Positions 7,267 to 17,374 of a stretch of 63,757 nucleotides of DNA are shown piece after piece. The notes beneath the pieces are model-generated. The model saw nothing but the letters and a program-made list of their open reading frames with translations, did not search any database and had not been told where the DNA came from. Position numbers and translations under genes: made by a program. The stretch is taken from the IMG/VR virus record IMGVR_UViG_3300019458_000007, positions 1 through 63,757 of that record. One strand, given 5' to 3'. Source of the DNA: a virus. Numbering within the stretch: the stretch's first letter is position 1; each line of letters starts with the position of its first letter.

Positions 7267-10200
7267 GACCAGCCTCCATTAAGGTGCTCCTGGCGCGAAC
7301 AGCAAAGTCCGGCTGCTGCATAAGCTTCTGCCGCGCGAGCCCCCGCACCTGCGAGAAGATTCGCTCGATGTACTGCTTTTGACGAACCTGGGGGAGCACC
7401 TGAAACGACGGGTTCGTCATGTAGTGCTGCGCGATGTAGTCCATTGCCTGCTTGTTAGCCTGAGCGACGGTGATCCACTCGTCCTCGGTGAGAGGGACTT
7501 CCACCCCCTGAATCGTTAGAGTCTTCGAGGGCAGCCCGGGAGCGGCACCCGTGCCGGCAATGAACTCCACCAGAGGGGCCTCCGGCTCTTCAAAGGTTGG
7601 CTGCACGGGAGAGAGGAGTCGAGTGATGCTCACTCCAGGACGTTCAATCGGCTCGCCCGTTCCAGAGATCTTGGGGGGAAGCTGCTCTGAAACGAAGGGG
7701 ATACGAGCAGCAACCGAACGGGCAATCGTCTCCGGAACTCCCGCCGGCCCTCTATCCATCGGCCTAGTCTCTCTCACGTAGGGGTCAATGGCCTGAGCGG
7801 CCTTGGCGAAAATATTCGGAACGGCGCTTCCCGCCAACGACCCAGCATACGCGCCTGCCATCTCTCTAGGATTGGAAACAAACTCCATTGCGTCTGCAAG
7901 ACCTTGGAGGTAGGTCTGGGAAGTAAGGTTCTGCCCCAGCGATTCCAGGCCCCGCTCAAAAACCTTCCCCGCCTCCTTCTCGTCCGTCGACTCGGCCGCA
8001 TCGGCCGCGAAGCCGAGAAGCGCCCCGAGCGGCTGGAAGCGCTTGTAGGGCAGGTAGTATTTCCCATAGGGCGTGGGAATCACGAATGAGTAGGGCTGCC
8101 ATCCGCTCTGGAGGAGGAAGTTTCTCTTCTTCTTATCGACGGGCCCGCCGCCAGTCATGTTCCCCGCCAACGCCATCCCACCGAATCCGGCCATTACGAT
8201 GGTCCCGAGAAGTGGGCGCGCTATCGCATCCATCGCCCGTCCCTTCAGCTCCGCCACGCCGTCGGGAGAAAGATCCCCACTTCGGAGAGCCTCCTTATAC
8301 TTCGCATACTCCTTAGCGGCCTTGACGAAACCGAGAGGGCTCCTTTGTGCAATCAACTTCGTGATGTTCCCCGGCACCTGGAGGAAGGGCAGAACGAGGT
8401 GAACCCACTTGTTGGTGTTTCTCATGCGGAGAAGGGCATTCATCATCGGGCCCGGTTCGGCCTCGAAGACTCTCTCCTTTCCACCCGCCCTAGCCTTCTT
8501 GAGCAGCTCAAGATGAAGCTTATTGGACGGATCCAGCGCCTCCTGAACGACCTGGGCCGCCGCAGTCTTATTCCCCTTTGCCTTCCTAAGCGCGAGCTTC
8601 TCCAACTCAGCCGCCGTCCCAGTGTCACGAAGGAATCTTCCCGCCGCATTCATCACACGGAAGGGCAAACGAACCACCCTGCCCGGCGTCCCCGGCACCT
8701 TCCCGACTTGGAACTCAAGGGGGCGTTCTAGGTCGACTCGCTCCGGAGCCAGGGTGAAGGCCTCCCGGAAGTCGCGGCCCATAGTGGCCCACGCCTCGGG
8801 GAACTTCTTCATCCAGCCCTGCACCTCGGCTCGGGTCTCTCCCGAGAAACGGCTTCGAGGGCCAGCAAAAAACTTGTCTAGCATGCCCGAGAGGGCGGTC
8901 TCTCCTAGACGCGCCCCACTTTCGAGGATGTCGGCCGTCTGAACGAACCACGTCCCAGGGGCGGAAAGAAGACCACCCTTCCACACCTCAAGGGCTTTGT
9001 CCATGCCCGTCGCACTCTCGGCCTTTTGGATCGCCGCAAAGAGGGCCTGATCGCCCTGCCTCGCGGCGTTCTTGATCTCCACCTTTTTCTGCTTCGAAAG
9101 CCCCTTCATCGTCTTGAGGCGCTTCTCAAGGAGATCCATCTGAACGGGAGAGGGCGGGGCGGCGGCTGCCATTCTCGGAGCCGTGGCCTTTAGGGGTTCG
9201 CGGGGAGCCGCAGGGGGAATGCCCGCCTCTGTCAGAGCGTAGTCACGAGCTGTCTCCACTCGGGCATCAATCGCACGCTTGAATGCCATTCTCGTTTCAG
9301 GGTCTTTGATCGTCTTCGCAAAACGATTAAGGGCCTCGCCTAGTTGATTCAGTTGGATGTCAGGATTCTCTTCTCGAAGTCTTTGAATCTGTTCCTCGAC
9401 CCTAGCCTCCATAGCCTGGCGGAGTCGCATTGACTTACTTGTCGCCAAAGCCTCCTGCTCCAGAGAAGCTAGTCGCCCTGGTTGGTCCCTCCTGTATTTA
9501 TTGAGGGACTCGCGCGCCTCGTTGCTTAGAGTCGATTCGATCTCGGAGGAAGCTCGGAGGGCACCTCGCCAGAGGTTCTGCACATTCTGAACGTTACCCT
9601 CAGCCAGAAGGGAATCAGAGAGGGGCGTCTCCATCTGGGAGAGCGTTCGGTTGATTTCGGCCTCCACCAGATTGTGGGTGGGATCCTTCGCAACTGGCCC
9701 GCCAGGCAACTTTCCCTTAGCCCCGTACACTCCACTCTCGGTCAACGACCTCTCCCACTGCCCGGTTACGGGATTGAAGATGACATCTCCTATATGTTGA
9801 GTGCCTCGAAGGGAATGTGCGATCTCGTGGCGAGCGAGCTTTCTGAGCTCGGAAAGGAAGATGTAGGCCGCTTCTGGAGAGGCAGGATCAACCCCCTCCG
9901 TCTTGATGCGATCCTTAGTGGCTTCCAAAACCCAGGGCAGATTCACTCGGATGCTGCTACGTACACCGGGATAGTTCACGGCGAGGGATCCAGTCTCCGT
10001 GGTGGGCCCAGTCACCTCTGTCAGGTAAGATCGGCCAAATTCCTTACTGAACCGGGGCCCCCCCGGCAGCATCCGTTGAATGCCCTCAACACCCTCATTC
10101 ACGAAGCGCTCAAAGATATCCCACACACGCTCTGCGTAGGACGTCCTGCTGACCTCCAACAACTTATCGGGATTGGCTCCCTTTCCTGTAGCCTCTTTTC

Positions 10201-11806
10201 GAGTGATGGCAAGCTGTTGAGCAGTCTCTCTGGGAGCTACCGCAGCCTCGCGCCCTCGCGTGAAGATCGGCTCCTCACTCCTGATCCTAGCGTCGTCGTA
10301 GCCCCTCTCCTTTAGAGTGTCGTAGGCCCTCTTTCGAAGGGCCTCCGGGAAATTACCCTTCGCGATAAAGAGCGCCTTGTCGTTGGGAGAGTCGAAGACG
10401 ATGTCCTTGAGAGTGACGTCTCCCAGGGGATCTTCCATCTCTCCCATCGCGAAGGTTCCCTTTCGCGGAGGCCTGGCCTCTACGACCTCTCCCGGAAGAG
10501 AAACAGTAGTATCCCTTGGAACTCCGGGAGCGCTAGGAGCCTCTCCTTCCGGAGGAGCCACTCCTCCTGGGATTCTCCCGGGAGTGGGAGTAGGGCCGCT
10601 CGGAGGCGGCTCAGGAGCTCCGACCTCTTCAAGTAGTCTGGGAGTTGTTCCACCAAGAGAGACATCAACGGGCTCCTTCTCGACGGCTTTCAAGGCCGCA
10701 TCAAGGTCATCAATAACGGTAGTCCACTCCTGGGGGGTCTTGACCGCACGGAGGGTGGCGTCCACTTCTTGAGGCGTCTTCAGGGACGCCCGAAGGGCGG
10801 CCTCAAGTTGATCAGGAGGCGTCGCAGGTGGGGCCTGGGGCCTCGGCCTCGACCTCTTCCCAAGGACGTCAGGAAGACGAGAAGAGGAGGCCCAAACACG
10901 GGTCGCCTCCTCCGACGAAAGCTGTCCCTTCTTCACGGCTTCAACGATCAGGTTCAAGTCTTCGAGGGAGCGGGGACGCTTTGTAGAGGTGCCCATCAGA
11001 CCCCTTCGAAGGGCGGCCTCCTCGGGGGCCTGCTCGGGGGTGATCCCCTTCTGAACGTCCCTCCTCGCAATCTCGTCTCGGGTGACCTTCACCAAGTCCG
11101 GTCTTTCGGCCTTCTCGTAGACAGAGAGTAGATCCTGGACCTGCTGATCAGGGAGATTCGGCAGGCGCTCCCGCAGAACGGCATACTCTCTAGGCTTGGG
11201 CGCCCGCGCATGGAGCGCACCGGCCGCCGCACCCAGACCGGAGACCGCTGTTCCGAAAAGTTCTTCCGCTGCTTGGGGAGAAAGCCCCTCCTCTCGGAGC
11301 GTCTCAAGCGCCCTTCCCCCCTCCTCAACCGCGCCCGTCCCCATCAGGGCGGCAAAGCCGGCGGATGCTCCCCGCTGAATCGGTTGAGCGAACCGACCCG
11401 CTCTGGCTGCCTTCTCAAGAGGAGAGAGCAGTTCTGGGGCAATCTCCCCTCCTTGGCGGAGGATGGAAGAGGCAACCCGGCCTCCCCTGACGACCCCACC
11501 CAGGGCGCCCATTCCGTAGGTAAGGGGGTCTCGCGCGACGTCCACCCCAAACTCCACGGCCCGCCTTCCAATCCTTCCTGCGTAGCCCTCGTCTCCTTGG
11601 GCCAGCCCAAGGCCGGAGGCAATGACCTGTCCCGTAGTGGCCTCTTCAGGAATGTTGAAGCCGGCCGCCCTAGAGGGGGCTAGGAGGAGACGGTCTATTA
11701 ACCTCCCAGGAGCGCCCACTACACGATGAACGCTCTCCAGGAAGCCGGGGCTCTCCTCTTGGGAGGGTCCCCCTAGAAGTGCCAGCGTTGAAGGATTAAG
11801 CGGCAT
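7250..11806 (-). CDS. Giant internal virion/ejection protein with HExxH motif
   Basis: A 1518-residue protein, the largest in the genome. The N-terminal third is helical and Pro-rich with disordered linkers. Near the middle ELRKLARHEIAHSLRGTQ contains HEIAH, the zincin metalloprotease signature, with a possible third ligand in LVEAEINR about 60 residues later. The C-terminal third has amphipathic helices, WVHLVLPFLQVPGNITKLI and a hydrophobic segment (LLGTIVMAGFGGMALAGNM), as in large ejected proteins of podoviruses. It probably lies inside the head and enters the cell with the DNA; the protease-like motif could open the envelope or cleave a host protein. It starts at ATG 11806 in a TAATG overlap with the gene before. 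Confidence 0.75.
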   Translation of the reverse strand: MPLNPSTLALLGGPSQEESPGFLESVHRVVGAPGRLIDRLLLAPSRAAGFNIPEEATTGQVIASGLGLAQGDEGYAGRIGRRAVEFGVDVARDPLTYGMGALGGVVRGGRVASSILRQGGEIAPELLSPLEKAARAGRFAQPIQRGASAGFAALMGTGAVEEGGRALETLREEGLSPQAAEELFGTAVSGLGAAAGALHARAPKPREYAVLRERLPNLPDQQVQDLLSVYEKAERPDLVKVTRDEIARRDVQKGITPEQAPEEAALRRGLMGTSTKRPRSLEDLNLIVEAVKKGQLSSEEATRVWASSSRLPDVLGKRSRPRPQAPPATPPDQLEAALRASLKTPQEVDATLRAVKTPQEWTTVIDDLDAALKAVEKEPVDVSLGGTTPRLLEEVGAPEPPPSGPTPTPGRIPGGVAPPEGEAPSAPGVPRDTTVSLPGEVVEARPPRKGTFAMGEMEDPLGDVTLKDIVFDSPNDKALFIAKGNFPEALRKRAYDTLKERGYDDARIRSEEPIFTRGREAAVAPRETAQQLAITRKEATGKGANPDKLLEVSRTSYAERVWDIFERFVNEGVEGIQRMLPGGPRFSKEFGRSYLTEVTGPTTETGSLAVNYPGVRSSIRVNLPWVLEATKDRIKTEGVDPASPEAAYIFLSELRKLARHEIAHSLRGTQHIGDVIFNPVTGQWERSLTESGVYGAKGKLPGGPVAKDPTHNLVEAEINRTLSQMETPLSDSLLAEGNVQNVQNLWRGALRASSEIESTLSNEARESLNKYRRDQPGRLASLEQEALATSKSMRLRQAMEARVEEQIQRLREENPDIQLNQLGEALNRFAKTIKDPETRMAFKRAIDARVETARDYALTEAGIPPAAPREPLKATAPRMAAAAPPSPVQMDLLEKRLKTMKGLSKQKKVEIKNAARQGDQALFAAIQKAESATGMDKALEVWKGGLLSAPGTWFVQTADILESGARLGETALSGMLDKFFAGPRSRFSGETRAEVQGWMKKFPEAWATMGRDFREAFTLAPERVDLERPLEFQVGKVPGTPGRVVRLPFRVMNAAGRFLRDTGTAAELEKLALRKAKGNKTAAAQVVQEALDPSNKLHLELLKKARAGGKERVFEAEPGPMMNALLRMRNTNKWVHLVLPFLQVPGNITKLIAQRSPLGFVKAAKEYAKYKEALRSGDLSPDGVAELKGRAMDAIARPLLGTIVMAGFGGMALAGNMTGGGPVDKKKRNFLLQSGWQPYSFVIPTPYGKYYLPYKRFQPLGALLGFAADAAESTDEKEAGKVFERGLESLGQNLTSQTYLQGLADAMEFVSNPREMAGAYAGSLAGSAVPNIFAKAAQAIDPYVRETRPMDRGPAGVPETIARSVAARIPFVSEQLPPKISGTGEPIERPGVSITRLLSPVQPTFEEPEAPLVEFIAGTGAAPGLPSKTLTIQGVEVPLTEDEWITVAQANKQAMDYIAQHYMTNPSFQVLPQVRQKQYIERIFSQVRGLARQKLMQQPDFAVRARSTLMEAGLAGGV

Positions 11807-12606
11807 TACAGGCCGAGGCCACTCTCCCGGTAGGAAAGCTGTCCTCTCACTCCCTTCAGATAAAGATCATACTCCTGGGCAATGGCTGCCTGGATTCGCT
11901 GCTCCCGCTCGATGGGCGGGAATTTCTGAAACTCTGGATTCGCTCCTGCTACCCTTCGAACCTCCGCCTCGATTTCTTTCAGCTTCGCGACATCCTCAAG
12001 ACGGAACTCCCTCTCTTGTGCGCCGGGCGCGCGCGCAACCTGGGCGGCCGCCTCACCCTTGGCCCTCTCCTCCGCGAAGGGGTCCTTGGCGAGGGCTTGC
12101 AGTCGAGAACGCTGGGCGGCCGCCTCTAACGGCGCCATTTGGGAAAGCTCTCTCTCCTGTTCTGCTCGGGAAATCTCATCCAGCGCCGCCTGATGGCGTG
12201 CTGAGAGCAGCCCCCGAGCGCCTAGATCGGTCTCCATCTGACCCCGCGTCATCAGACCGTCAACTCCACCCCACTCAGGAATGGAGGTGGGATCGAAGGC
12301 CCCCTCACGGAAAGCCTCAGTGATCTCAAAAGGTCTGGTTCCTGCCTCACGACCACGCGTGATCGACGCTCCGGGACCGCCAACCGAAGAGGGCAGCTCG
12401 GGTAGAGTCGGCTCCGCGCTGGGGGTGGCTTCTTTCGCGGCCGTGAAGCTCTCTAGGGTGGATTGCGGCCCAGGCAGAGGAGGCAGAGGGGGAGGAACGC
12501 TAGAAAAGGCCGCCGCCCCCGGTAGAGTGGGAGCAATAGCACGACCACCCCGGAGAAGCTGCTCTGTGAGCCATGCTGGAGTAAGTGGAAGTGGACTATG
12601 AGGCAT
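11806..12606 (-). CDS. Putative internal virion protein
   Basis: 266 residues, Pro/Ala-rich N terminus (residues 25-75), then long charged helices (ARHQAALDEISRAEQERELS, RLEDVAKLKEIEAEVRRVAG). Directly coupled to the giant protein (TAATG). In podoviruses the genes around the large ejection protein usually encode its companions, which is the basis for this call; no named domain seen. Confidence 0.55.
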   Translation of the reverse strand: MPHSPLPLTPAWLTEQLLRGGRAIAPTLPGAAAFSSVPPPLPPLPGPQSTLESFTAAKEATPSAEPTLPELPSSVGGPGASITRGREAGTRPFEITEAFREGAFDPTSIPEWGGVDGLMTRGQMETDLGARGLLSARHQAALDEISRAEQERELSQMAPLEAAAQRSRLQALAKDPFAEERAKGEAAAQVARAPGAQEREFRLEDVAKLKEIEAEVRRVAGANPEFQKFPPIEREQRIQAAIAQEYDLYLKGVRGQLSYRESGLGL

Positions 12607-12618
12607 TAGAGTATCTCC

Positions 12619-12921
12619 TTAGATTTGGTTGACGGTAGACGGAGAAGTGCTTGTCTCCAATGCTTGGCGTTGAGCTTCAAGCCGAGCGCGCTTTCTTGCA
12701 AGCTTCCATCTTGAAAACTCATCCAGAGAATCCTCATCCTCCTCCTTCATGCCTGCTAAGAGCCTACCCTCTGCCTTCATGCGTTCCAGATCGGCTTCGC
12801 GGGCCTCAGAGGTTTGTAGATCTAGAGGAGACGCTAACCGCGCAGGATTGCGACTTTGAATGATTCCAACACCAGGACTTTTGGGATCCATAACAAGATA
12901 CTGCTCACCCCAAGTAGCCAT
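12619..12921 (-). CDS. 100-residue hypothetical virion-region protein
   Basis: Mostly charged helix (EAREADLERMKAEGRLLAGM, RWKLARKRARLEAQRQALE). ATG 12921 abuts the stop of the gene at 12921-13265. Possibly a small internal protein or chaperone; function not recognised. Confidence 0.6.
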   Translation of the reverse strand: MATWGEQYLVMDPKSPGVGIIQSRNPARLASPLDLQTSEAREADLERMKAEGRLLAGMKEEDEDSLDEFSRWKLARKRARLEAQRQALETSTSPSTVNQI

Positions 12922-13265
12922 TAGATTACGTAGCCTCTACGTGCGGCGAGGCTTCCAGGAGTAACGCGCGCCGTACCGTAGTTCTGAAAGGTGCCGTGCG
13001 CGCCCGGAGGGGGAAGTATGGGAACTTCCATTCCCTCTGCCCCACGGTAGCCCTCATCGAGGGGCCTTGCCGGTGTTGGAGCCTGATAGTATGCAGGCTT
13101 AAACGCTTGCACAGACGGATTCACGACAGGCTGCGCCGCGGCCTTTTTCCGGGCCAGAGCGTCAAAGAGGGAGGCCCAGTCCTGCCCGGCCGGTCCACCC
13201 GGGCCCCCCGCAGTCTCCAGCCGGTACTGATCCGGCGTTTGGGTGTAAGAAATGTCAGGCGGCAT
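12921..13265 (-). CDS. 114-residue Pro/Tyr-rich protein
   Basis: Composition dominated by Pro, Gly, Ala and Tyr (KPAYYQAPTPARPLDEGYRG, VPILPPPGAHGTFQNYG). Likely disordered. Coupled to genes on both sides within the virion operon. Function unknown. Confidence 0.55.
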   Translation of the reverse strand: MPPDISYTQTPDQYRLETAGGPGGPAGQDWASLFDALARKKAAAQPVVNPSVQAFKPAYYQAPTPARPLDEGYRGAEGMEVPILPPPGAHGTFQNYGTARVTPGSLAARRGYVI

Positions 13266-13279
13266 CTTTAGGTCCTTTC

Positions 13280-14158
13280 TTAGGCGTAGCCAGAGGCGGC
13301 TAGAAGTTTAATCAGGGAATCAACCCCACCCTGTCTGAGGAGGCCCTGCTTATAGGCTGCGTCCTGGGCCGCCTGCCACTGCTGAAGGCCGAGGCCTTGC
13401 TGCTCGAGACCGAGCTGCGCCCCGATGGGAGCGAAACCACTCTCCATTCCGTAGGCGCCCTGAGTCAGGCCCGTCCGAGCGAGGCCGAGTTGGGACGGCG
13501 CAGAAAGAATCCCTTGACCCGCAATAGCGAGCTGGTCCAAGTCCCTCTCTCGCCCAAGTGAAATATCCGCCGCGCCCTTGGCCTGGAGACGTTGGGCCGC
13601 GCTCTCAATGGCGCTCCCACCAAAACCGGCGCCCCTTCCAGATCGCGCCGCCGCCTCTCTAGACCTCTCTCCCATTCCCGCAGCCCAGTCCCCAACAGCC
13701 GTTCCCTGGCGTTCAATTGCTCTCCGAGTTGGATCAGCACTCATCCGCTGTCGGAGGTTCGTGATGGACTCCATAAGGAAGGGATCCATCTGTCCTTCCT
13801 GAGTCTCCAACGTCTGAGTCCTCTTCGAGAGCTTCTTTGCCGTCTCCTCTACCCTAGGGTCTTTCTGCGCGACGCTGGTCAGTGGGGGCGCTCCAGGAAG
13901 CGTTCCCTGAGTTCCACTCTGAGCACCCCCACCCAAGATATTTCCCACCGCCCGAAGGATGGCAGGATCAGGGGCGCCCCCACCTCCCCCAACAGCTCCA
14001 CCAAAAGCTACTGTAGGAGCGCCCCCAGGAACTCCCGTGGGAGGAGCCGGGCCGGTCCTCCCAGGAACCGTCAACCGATTGGGATCGTTTGCAACCCTAT
14101 AGGTAGGAACTGGTTGAGCCCGTCCACCACCGGGTAGATCATCATAATAACCCATCAT
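13280..14158 (-). CDS. Putative internal/tail protein, Gly/Ala/Gln-rich
   Basis: 292 residues. N terminus is Gly/Pro-rich (GGAVGGGGGAPDPAIL); the middle is helical with an alanine-glycine tract (REAAARSGRGAGFGGSAIES), then Gln-rich helices (LGLEQQGLGLQQWQAAQDAA). This pattern is common in podovirus proteins lying between the stopper genes and the ejection protein. It starts at ATG 14158, overlapping the stop of the propeller-like gene. Confidence 0.55.
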   Translation of the reverse strand: MMGYYDDLPGGGRAQPVPTYRVANDPNRLTVPGRTGPAPPTGVPGGAPTVAFGGAVGGGGGAPDPAILRAVGNILGGGAQSGTQGTLPGAPPLTSVAQKDPRVEETAKKLSKRTQTLETQEGQMDPFLMESITNLRQRMSADPTRRAIERQGTAVGDWAAGMGERSREAAARSGRGAGFGGSAIESAAQRLQAKGAADISLGRERDLDQLAIAGQGILSAPSQLGLARTGLTQGAYGMESGFAPIGAQLGLEQQGLGLQQWQAAQDAAYKQGLLRQGGVDSLIKLLAASGYA

Positions 14159-15870
14159 TAACTCCTGAGTCTCTCTTGATGGCCAAGAGAGTGATAGATT
14201 CCGAAACCGCGGAGAGCAACCCCTACAGGCGCGCTCACGTTGAAGTCCAACGTTAGGCCCTTACCGTTCACCTCCGCCAGGGGGGCAAAGTAGATGGAGG
14301 TTCTAGGCACCTTCGCAAAGGGCGCCGTGATGGTACCTACCGGGATCGTAAGTGTCTTCTGTGGGGTGGCCGCCTCGTTGGCGGAATCGTCGCCCCCATA
14401 GAGGCCCACCGTCACGGCGTTGTTCTCGTTCTTGAGAAACACATCGAGGGAGTTGTAGTTCCGCCCATGCGCTTCATCACCGCTCTGATCACCAAAGAAG
14501 AAATGCTTCGTGGTGACTCGCATAGCTTTCATGAACGCGTCGCCATCGTCGTCGGCGTCATCCTCCACATTCTCCCTCCGAATGAACCCATCACAAGAAC
14601 CAGAGAGGAGTTCTCGATAGTGGTTCGAGTCGGAGATCACGATGCTCCCGATGGAGGAATCCTCCCGGGCGCGAATGTCGATCGTCCACCACGGCTCGGC
14701 TTCCCCCTTCCTCAGGGGCTCTATATGACCAATATACTTGAAGGTGCGAGGAGAGGCGGCCCGGGGAATTACCAACTGGTAAGTCTTCGTGTAACGGTCC
14801 TCAGCAGCAAAGCACGCCTCATAGATCCCTTGACTCGCTCGATAGTCGTCTCGCCAGAAGCGATGTAGGGAGTCGTTCATGAGATCGTGGAAGGCCCCGT
14901 CGTAGCGCCAAGGCCCTTCCTGTCCGGCGCCGAAGAGATCTGAATTAGGGCCCGCTAGTTGGAGAGCGTGATGCGAGAGCACCCCGTAGTAGTTGGAGAT
15001 CTTCACAATCTGGTAATCCCGAGAGGAGAATCCTTGGATCGCGTAGGCACCACCCAGGTAGCCTACAACGAGAATATCTCCCCACCGCTTTAGGCCCGTA
15101 ACGGCTTCTCCGTCGAGGGTGTCAATCCACCCACGCTCTTTCACAACCCGGTTGAAGCTCTCCGGCTCAAAGAGGCGAGAGAAGTAAACTCGCCCCGGGA
15201 AGTTGTAATCACCCGACACCCAATGGGCGTCATGATAGATTTCGTTGAAGCGCCCATTTGGCGGGACGCCTCTCGCGTAGATGTCCGCGTCGAACTCTCC
15301 ATCGAGGCCCTCGAAAACAGGGAGGCGCGTGCCGAGAGAGAGCGTCGGGAGGTTCTCCGTCACGGTCGTCACACCCAGAGTGCGCTCCCAGGCGAAGGCG
15401 GGGATTCCACCATCCATTGAGAGATACCCCCTGAGGTGTGTCACTCGGGGATTCACGGGCGAGTCGGGAAGATTGGACCAAACACGGCCCTCTCCGTTGA
15501 GTTCGAGGGTCGCCGAGGGGGTAGAAGGGTTGCCCTCCTGAACGACCTTCCCACCCTCCTTGTGGACATAGGTGAGGTATCCAATCGCGAGCCCAGACGA
15601 TCCGCCCGAGGAAGTACCGAGGGAAAGAGTTGGCCCCCTCTCCGGCGCCGGGACCCCCGCCACATGATTCGACCGCGCCTCCGTGATGACCAGAGGGGTA
15701 GTGAACATCCCGAATACGTAGACCCTCCCCTGATACTCTACCACAGACGGCCGGGTGTTGACATTCTGAGTCTGATCAGGAATACCCTGGTCGACGAAGT
15801 CTACCGTTGAGCTGGCCTTATAGTAGAGATGGTTGGCCGCCGCGCCCCTCGTCAAAGCCATGACTGCCAT
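14158..15870 (-). CDS. Tail-tube/stopper protein, beta-propeller-like (tubular-B type)
   Basis: 570 residues, all-beta. It contains YFSRLFEPESFNRVVKERGW, GEAVTGLKRWGDILVVGYLG and AYAIQGFSSRDYQIVKISNY, the order seen in T7 gp12-like and P22 gp10-like tail-tube or stabilisation proteins (position-dependent blades: fSRl-eP-sF, I-Gl-r-gd-lvV, ay-i-G-). The next gene upstream shows the matching first half of this system. Likely forms the short tail tube or plug below the adaptor. Confidence 0.75.
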   Translation of the reverse strand: MAVMALTRGAAANHLYYKASSTVDFVDQGIPDQTQNVNTRPSVVEYQGRVYVFGMFTTPLVITEARSNHVAGVPAPERGPTLSLGTSSGGSSGLAIGYLTYVHKEGGKVVQEGNPSTPSATLELNGEGRVWSNLPDSPVNPRVTHLRGYLSMDGGIPAFAWERTLGVTTVTENLPTLSLGTRLPVFEGLDGEFDADIYARGVPPNGRFNEIYHDAHWVSGDYNFPGRVYFSRLFEPESFNRVVKERGWIDTLDGEAVTGLKRWGDILVVGYLGGAYAIQGFSSRDYQIVKISNYYGVLSHHALQLAGPNSDLFGAGQEGPWRYDGAFHDLMNDSLHRFWRDDYRASQGIYEACFAAEDRYTKTYQLVIPRAASPRTFKYIGHIEPLRKGEAEPWWTIDIRAREDSSIGSIVISDSNHYRELLSGSCDGFIRRENVEDDADDDGDAFMKAMRVTTKHFFFGDQSGDEAHGRNYNSLDVFLKNENNAVTVGLYGGDDSANEAATPQKTLTIPVGTITAPFAKVPRTSIYFAPLAEVNGKGLTLDFNVSAPVGVALRGFGIYHSLGHQERLRS

Positions 15871-17075
15871 TAGAAGGCCACCACTTCGGGGAAATGGACA
15901 TTGTTGGTGACAATGGTGTCCTGCGTGCTGTCGACGTTGATAACCCCGACCCCACCGGGAGGGGCCATCCCACTGGAGGTAAAGCTCACGTAAAGCTTTG
16001 GACCAACCTCCTCTAGGTCTCCAATAGCCCCGCCCTCCCCTACGTCAAACGAAAAAGCCGTATCCGTAAAGGTAGATCCATCATAAAAGCCTACCTCACA
16101 CGTACCACCGGGAACGTCTTGGGACCAAAGATAGTGGGCAGAACCATTCCACACGGTTACGGACGACACTAGGTTGGATCCCCCTATTCCTGTCGTCGGT
16201 TCGTGGGTTGCTGTCACACTAGACCCGTTAAAGATGTAGATCTCTCCGCCATCGACGTTGAAGCCGACGATCACGAGCTCATTACCGAGAGCGGCTGCCC
16301 CAGTGGGGACGAAGGACGCATCCGGGAGGGAGATGGGAGAGCCCCAGACTCCACCATTTCTCTTCGAAATCTCGTCTCCCGCGATTGCCCAGATGTCGTC
16401 AAGGAAGGTCACTAGGATCTGCCTCGTGGTGGGGAGCCCGGTGGGTTCAACGGAGAGGGAAGAGGCATCCCACCTGTAGACGTCTCCGGTCGTAACGGAG
16501 CCGATGTAGAGAACAGGCCCCGGGTCGCCATCCGCCCTGATTTCCTCCCTCACCGCATAGGAGGAGAACTCCGTCACTTCTACAATCTTCTCTGCCTTAA
16601 GCTGTGAAAGGAAGGTAGCCGAGGACCTCTCCGGGATGACCACCTGGTAGAGAACCCCAGCGTCAAAGGAGAGGAGCATTCCATCGAACTTCGCCATGCC
16701 GAATCTAGGGACTGTATCTGACGCTACAGAGACCGTTTGAAGGGGGATGACTCCAGTCAACTGAGTGGTAGGATCCAGCTCCGGATTGTAAATGTACAGA
16801 GATCCATTCAACCAAAGGTTCGTTGTCGAGTCAGGCAAGGAGAAGAATCCCAAAACGCATCCGTCCATAGCGGCGTCGTGGATCTTTTCTTGGCCCCCTC
16901 TCGAAACAATCTCATTCCCGTAGATCCGCACGTTCTGTGCGTAGAAAAACTGATTGTCGGCGATCGCCCCAGGATCGTTCTCACGATTCATTCCCGCCCA
17001 TCCAGGGAAGGTAATACCTGCCCGCAGGATGAGGGGGCTTTTGATTCCGAGTTCTTGACCCTGAAGTCTCGCCAC
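15870..17075 (-). CDS. Tail-tube/stopper partner, beta-propeller-like
   Basis: 401 residues. N terminus DPGAIADNQFFYAQNVRIYG followed by GNEIVSRGGQEKI matches the conserved opening of phage propeller-like tail-tube proteins (D-pg-i-d-q-a---NVr-------R-G---). It then repeats Trp/Asp-containing blades (VYRWDASSLSVEPTGLP, GEIYIFNGSSVTATHE). Coupled by one-base overlap to the 570-residue protein, suggesting the two share one machine. Confidence 0.7.
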   Translation of the reverse strand: MARLQGQELGIKSPLILRAGITFPGWAGMNRENDPGAIADNQFFYAQNVRIYGNEIVSRGGQEKIHDAAMDGCVLGFFSLPDSTTNLWLNGSLYIYNPELDPTTQLTGVIPLQTVSVASDTVPRFGMAKFDGMLLSFDAGVLYQVVIPERSSATFLSQLKAEKIVEVTEFSSYAVREEIRADGDPGPVLYIGSVTTGDVYRWDASSLSVEPTGLPTTRQILVTFLDDIWAIAGDEISKRNGGVWGSPISLPDASFVPTGAAALGNELVIVGFNVDGGEIYIFNGSSVTATHEPTTGIGGSNLVSSVTVWNGSAHYLWSQDVPGGTCEVGFYDGSTFTDTAFSFDVGEGGAIGDLEEVGPKLYVSFTSSGMAPPGGVGVINVDSTQDTIVTNNVHFPEVVAF

Positions 17076-17111
17076 TACATCTCCTCTACGAGGGCGTCGC
17101 CCACAACGATT

Positions 17112-17360
17112 TTACCGAAGAATGGCATCCACCGCGGCCTTGTTCGAAGGGCTGGCATTCCTGTACTTTTCGGCCACATTCTGCGCCTCCGAAGCTTCGT
17201 ACTTCTGAACCTCCGTGGCGAGGGCTCTTCGGAATCGTTCCTGGATGTAATCCTCTGCGGTCACGTCTGAAGCCGTCGGTTCCTTGTTTGCGTTCGTTGC
17301 ATTGACCCAGAAGGCGACAGCTTCGTCTTCTCCAGCACTGGTATTATAGATCACTTGCAT
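17112..17360 (-). CDS. 82-residue small virion-region protein
   Basis: The start is ATG 17360, preceded by GCAGGAGGTCATCC, an excellent ribosome site; a longer frame upstream overlaps the next gene and is rejected. The product MQVIYNTSAGEDEAVAFWVN then IQERFRRALATEVQKYEASE is helical and acidic. The type is common in tail gene clusters; function unknown. Confidence 0.7.
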   Translation of the reverse strand: MQVIYNTSAGEDEAVAFWVNATNANKEPTASDVTAEDYIQERFRRALATEVQKYEASEAQNVAEKYRNASPSNKAAVDAILR

Positions 17361-17374
17361 GGATGACCTCCTGC

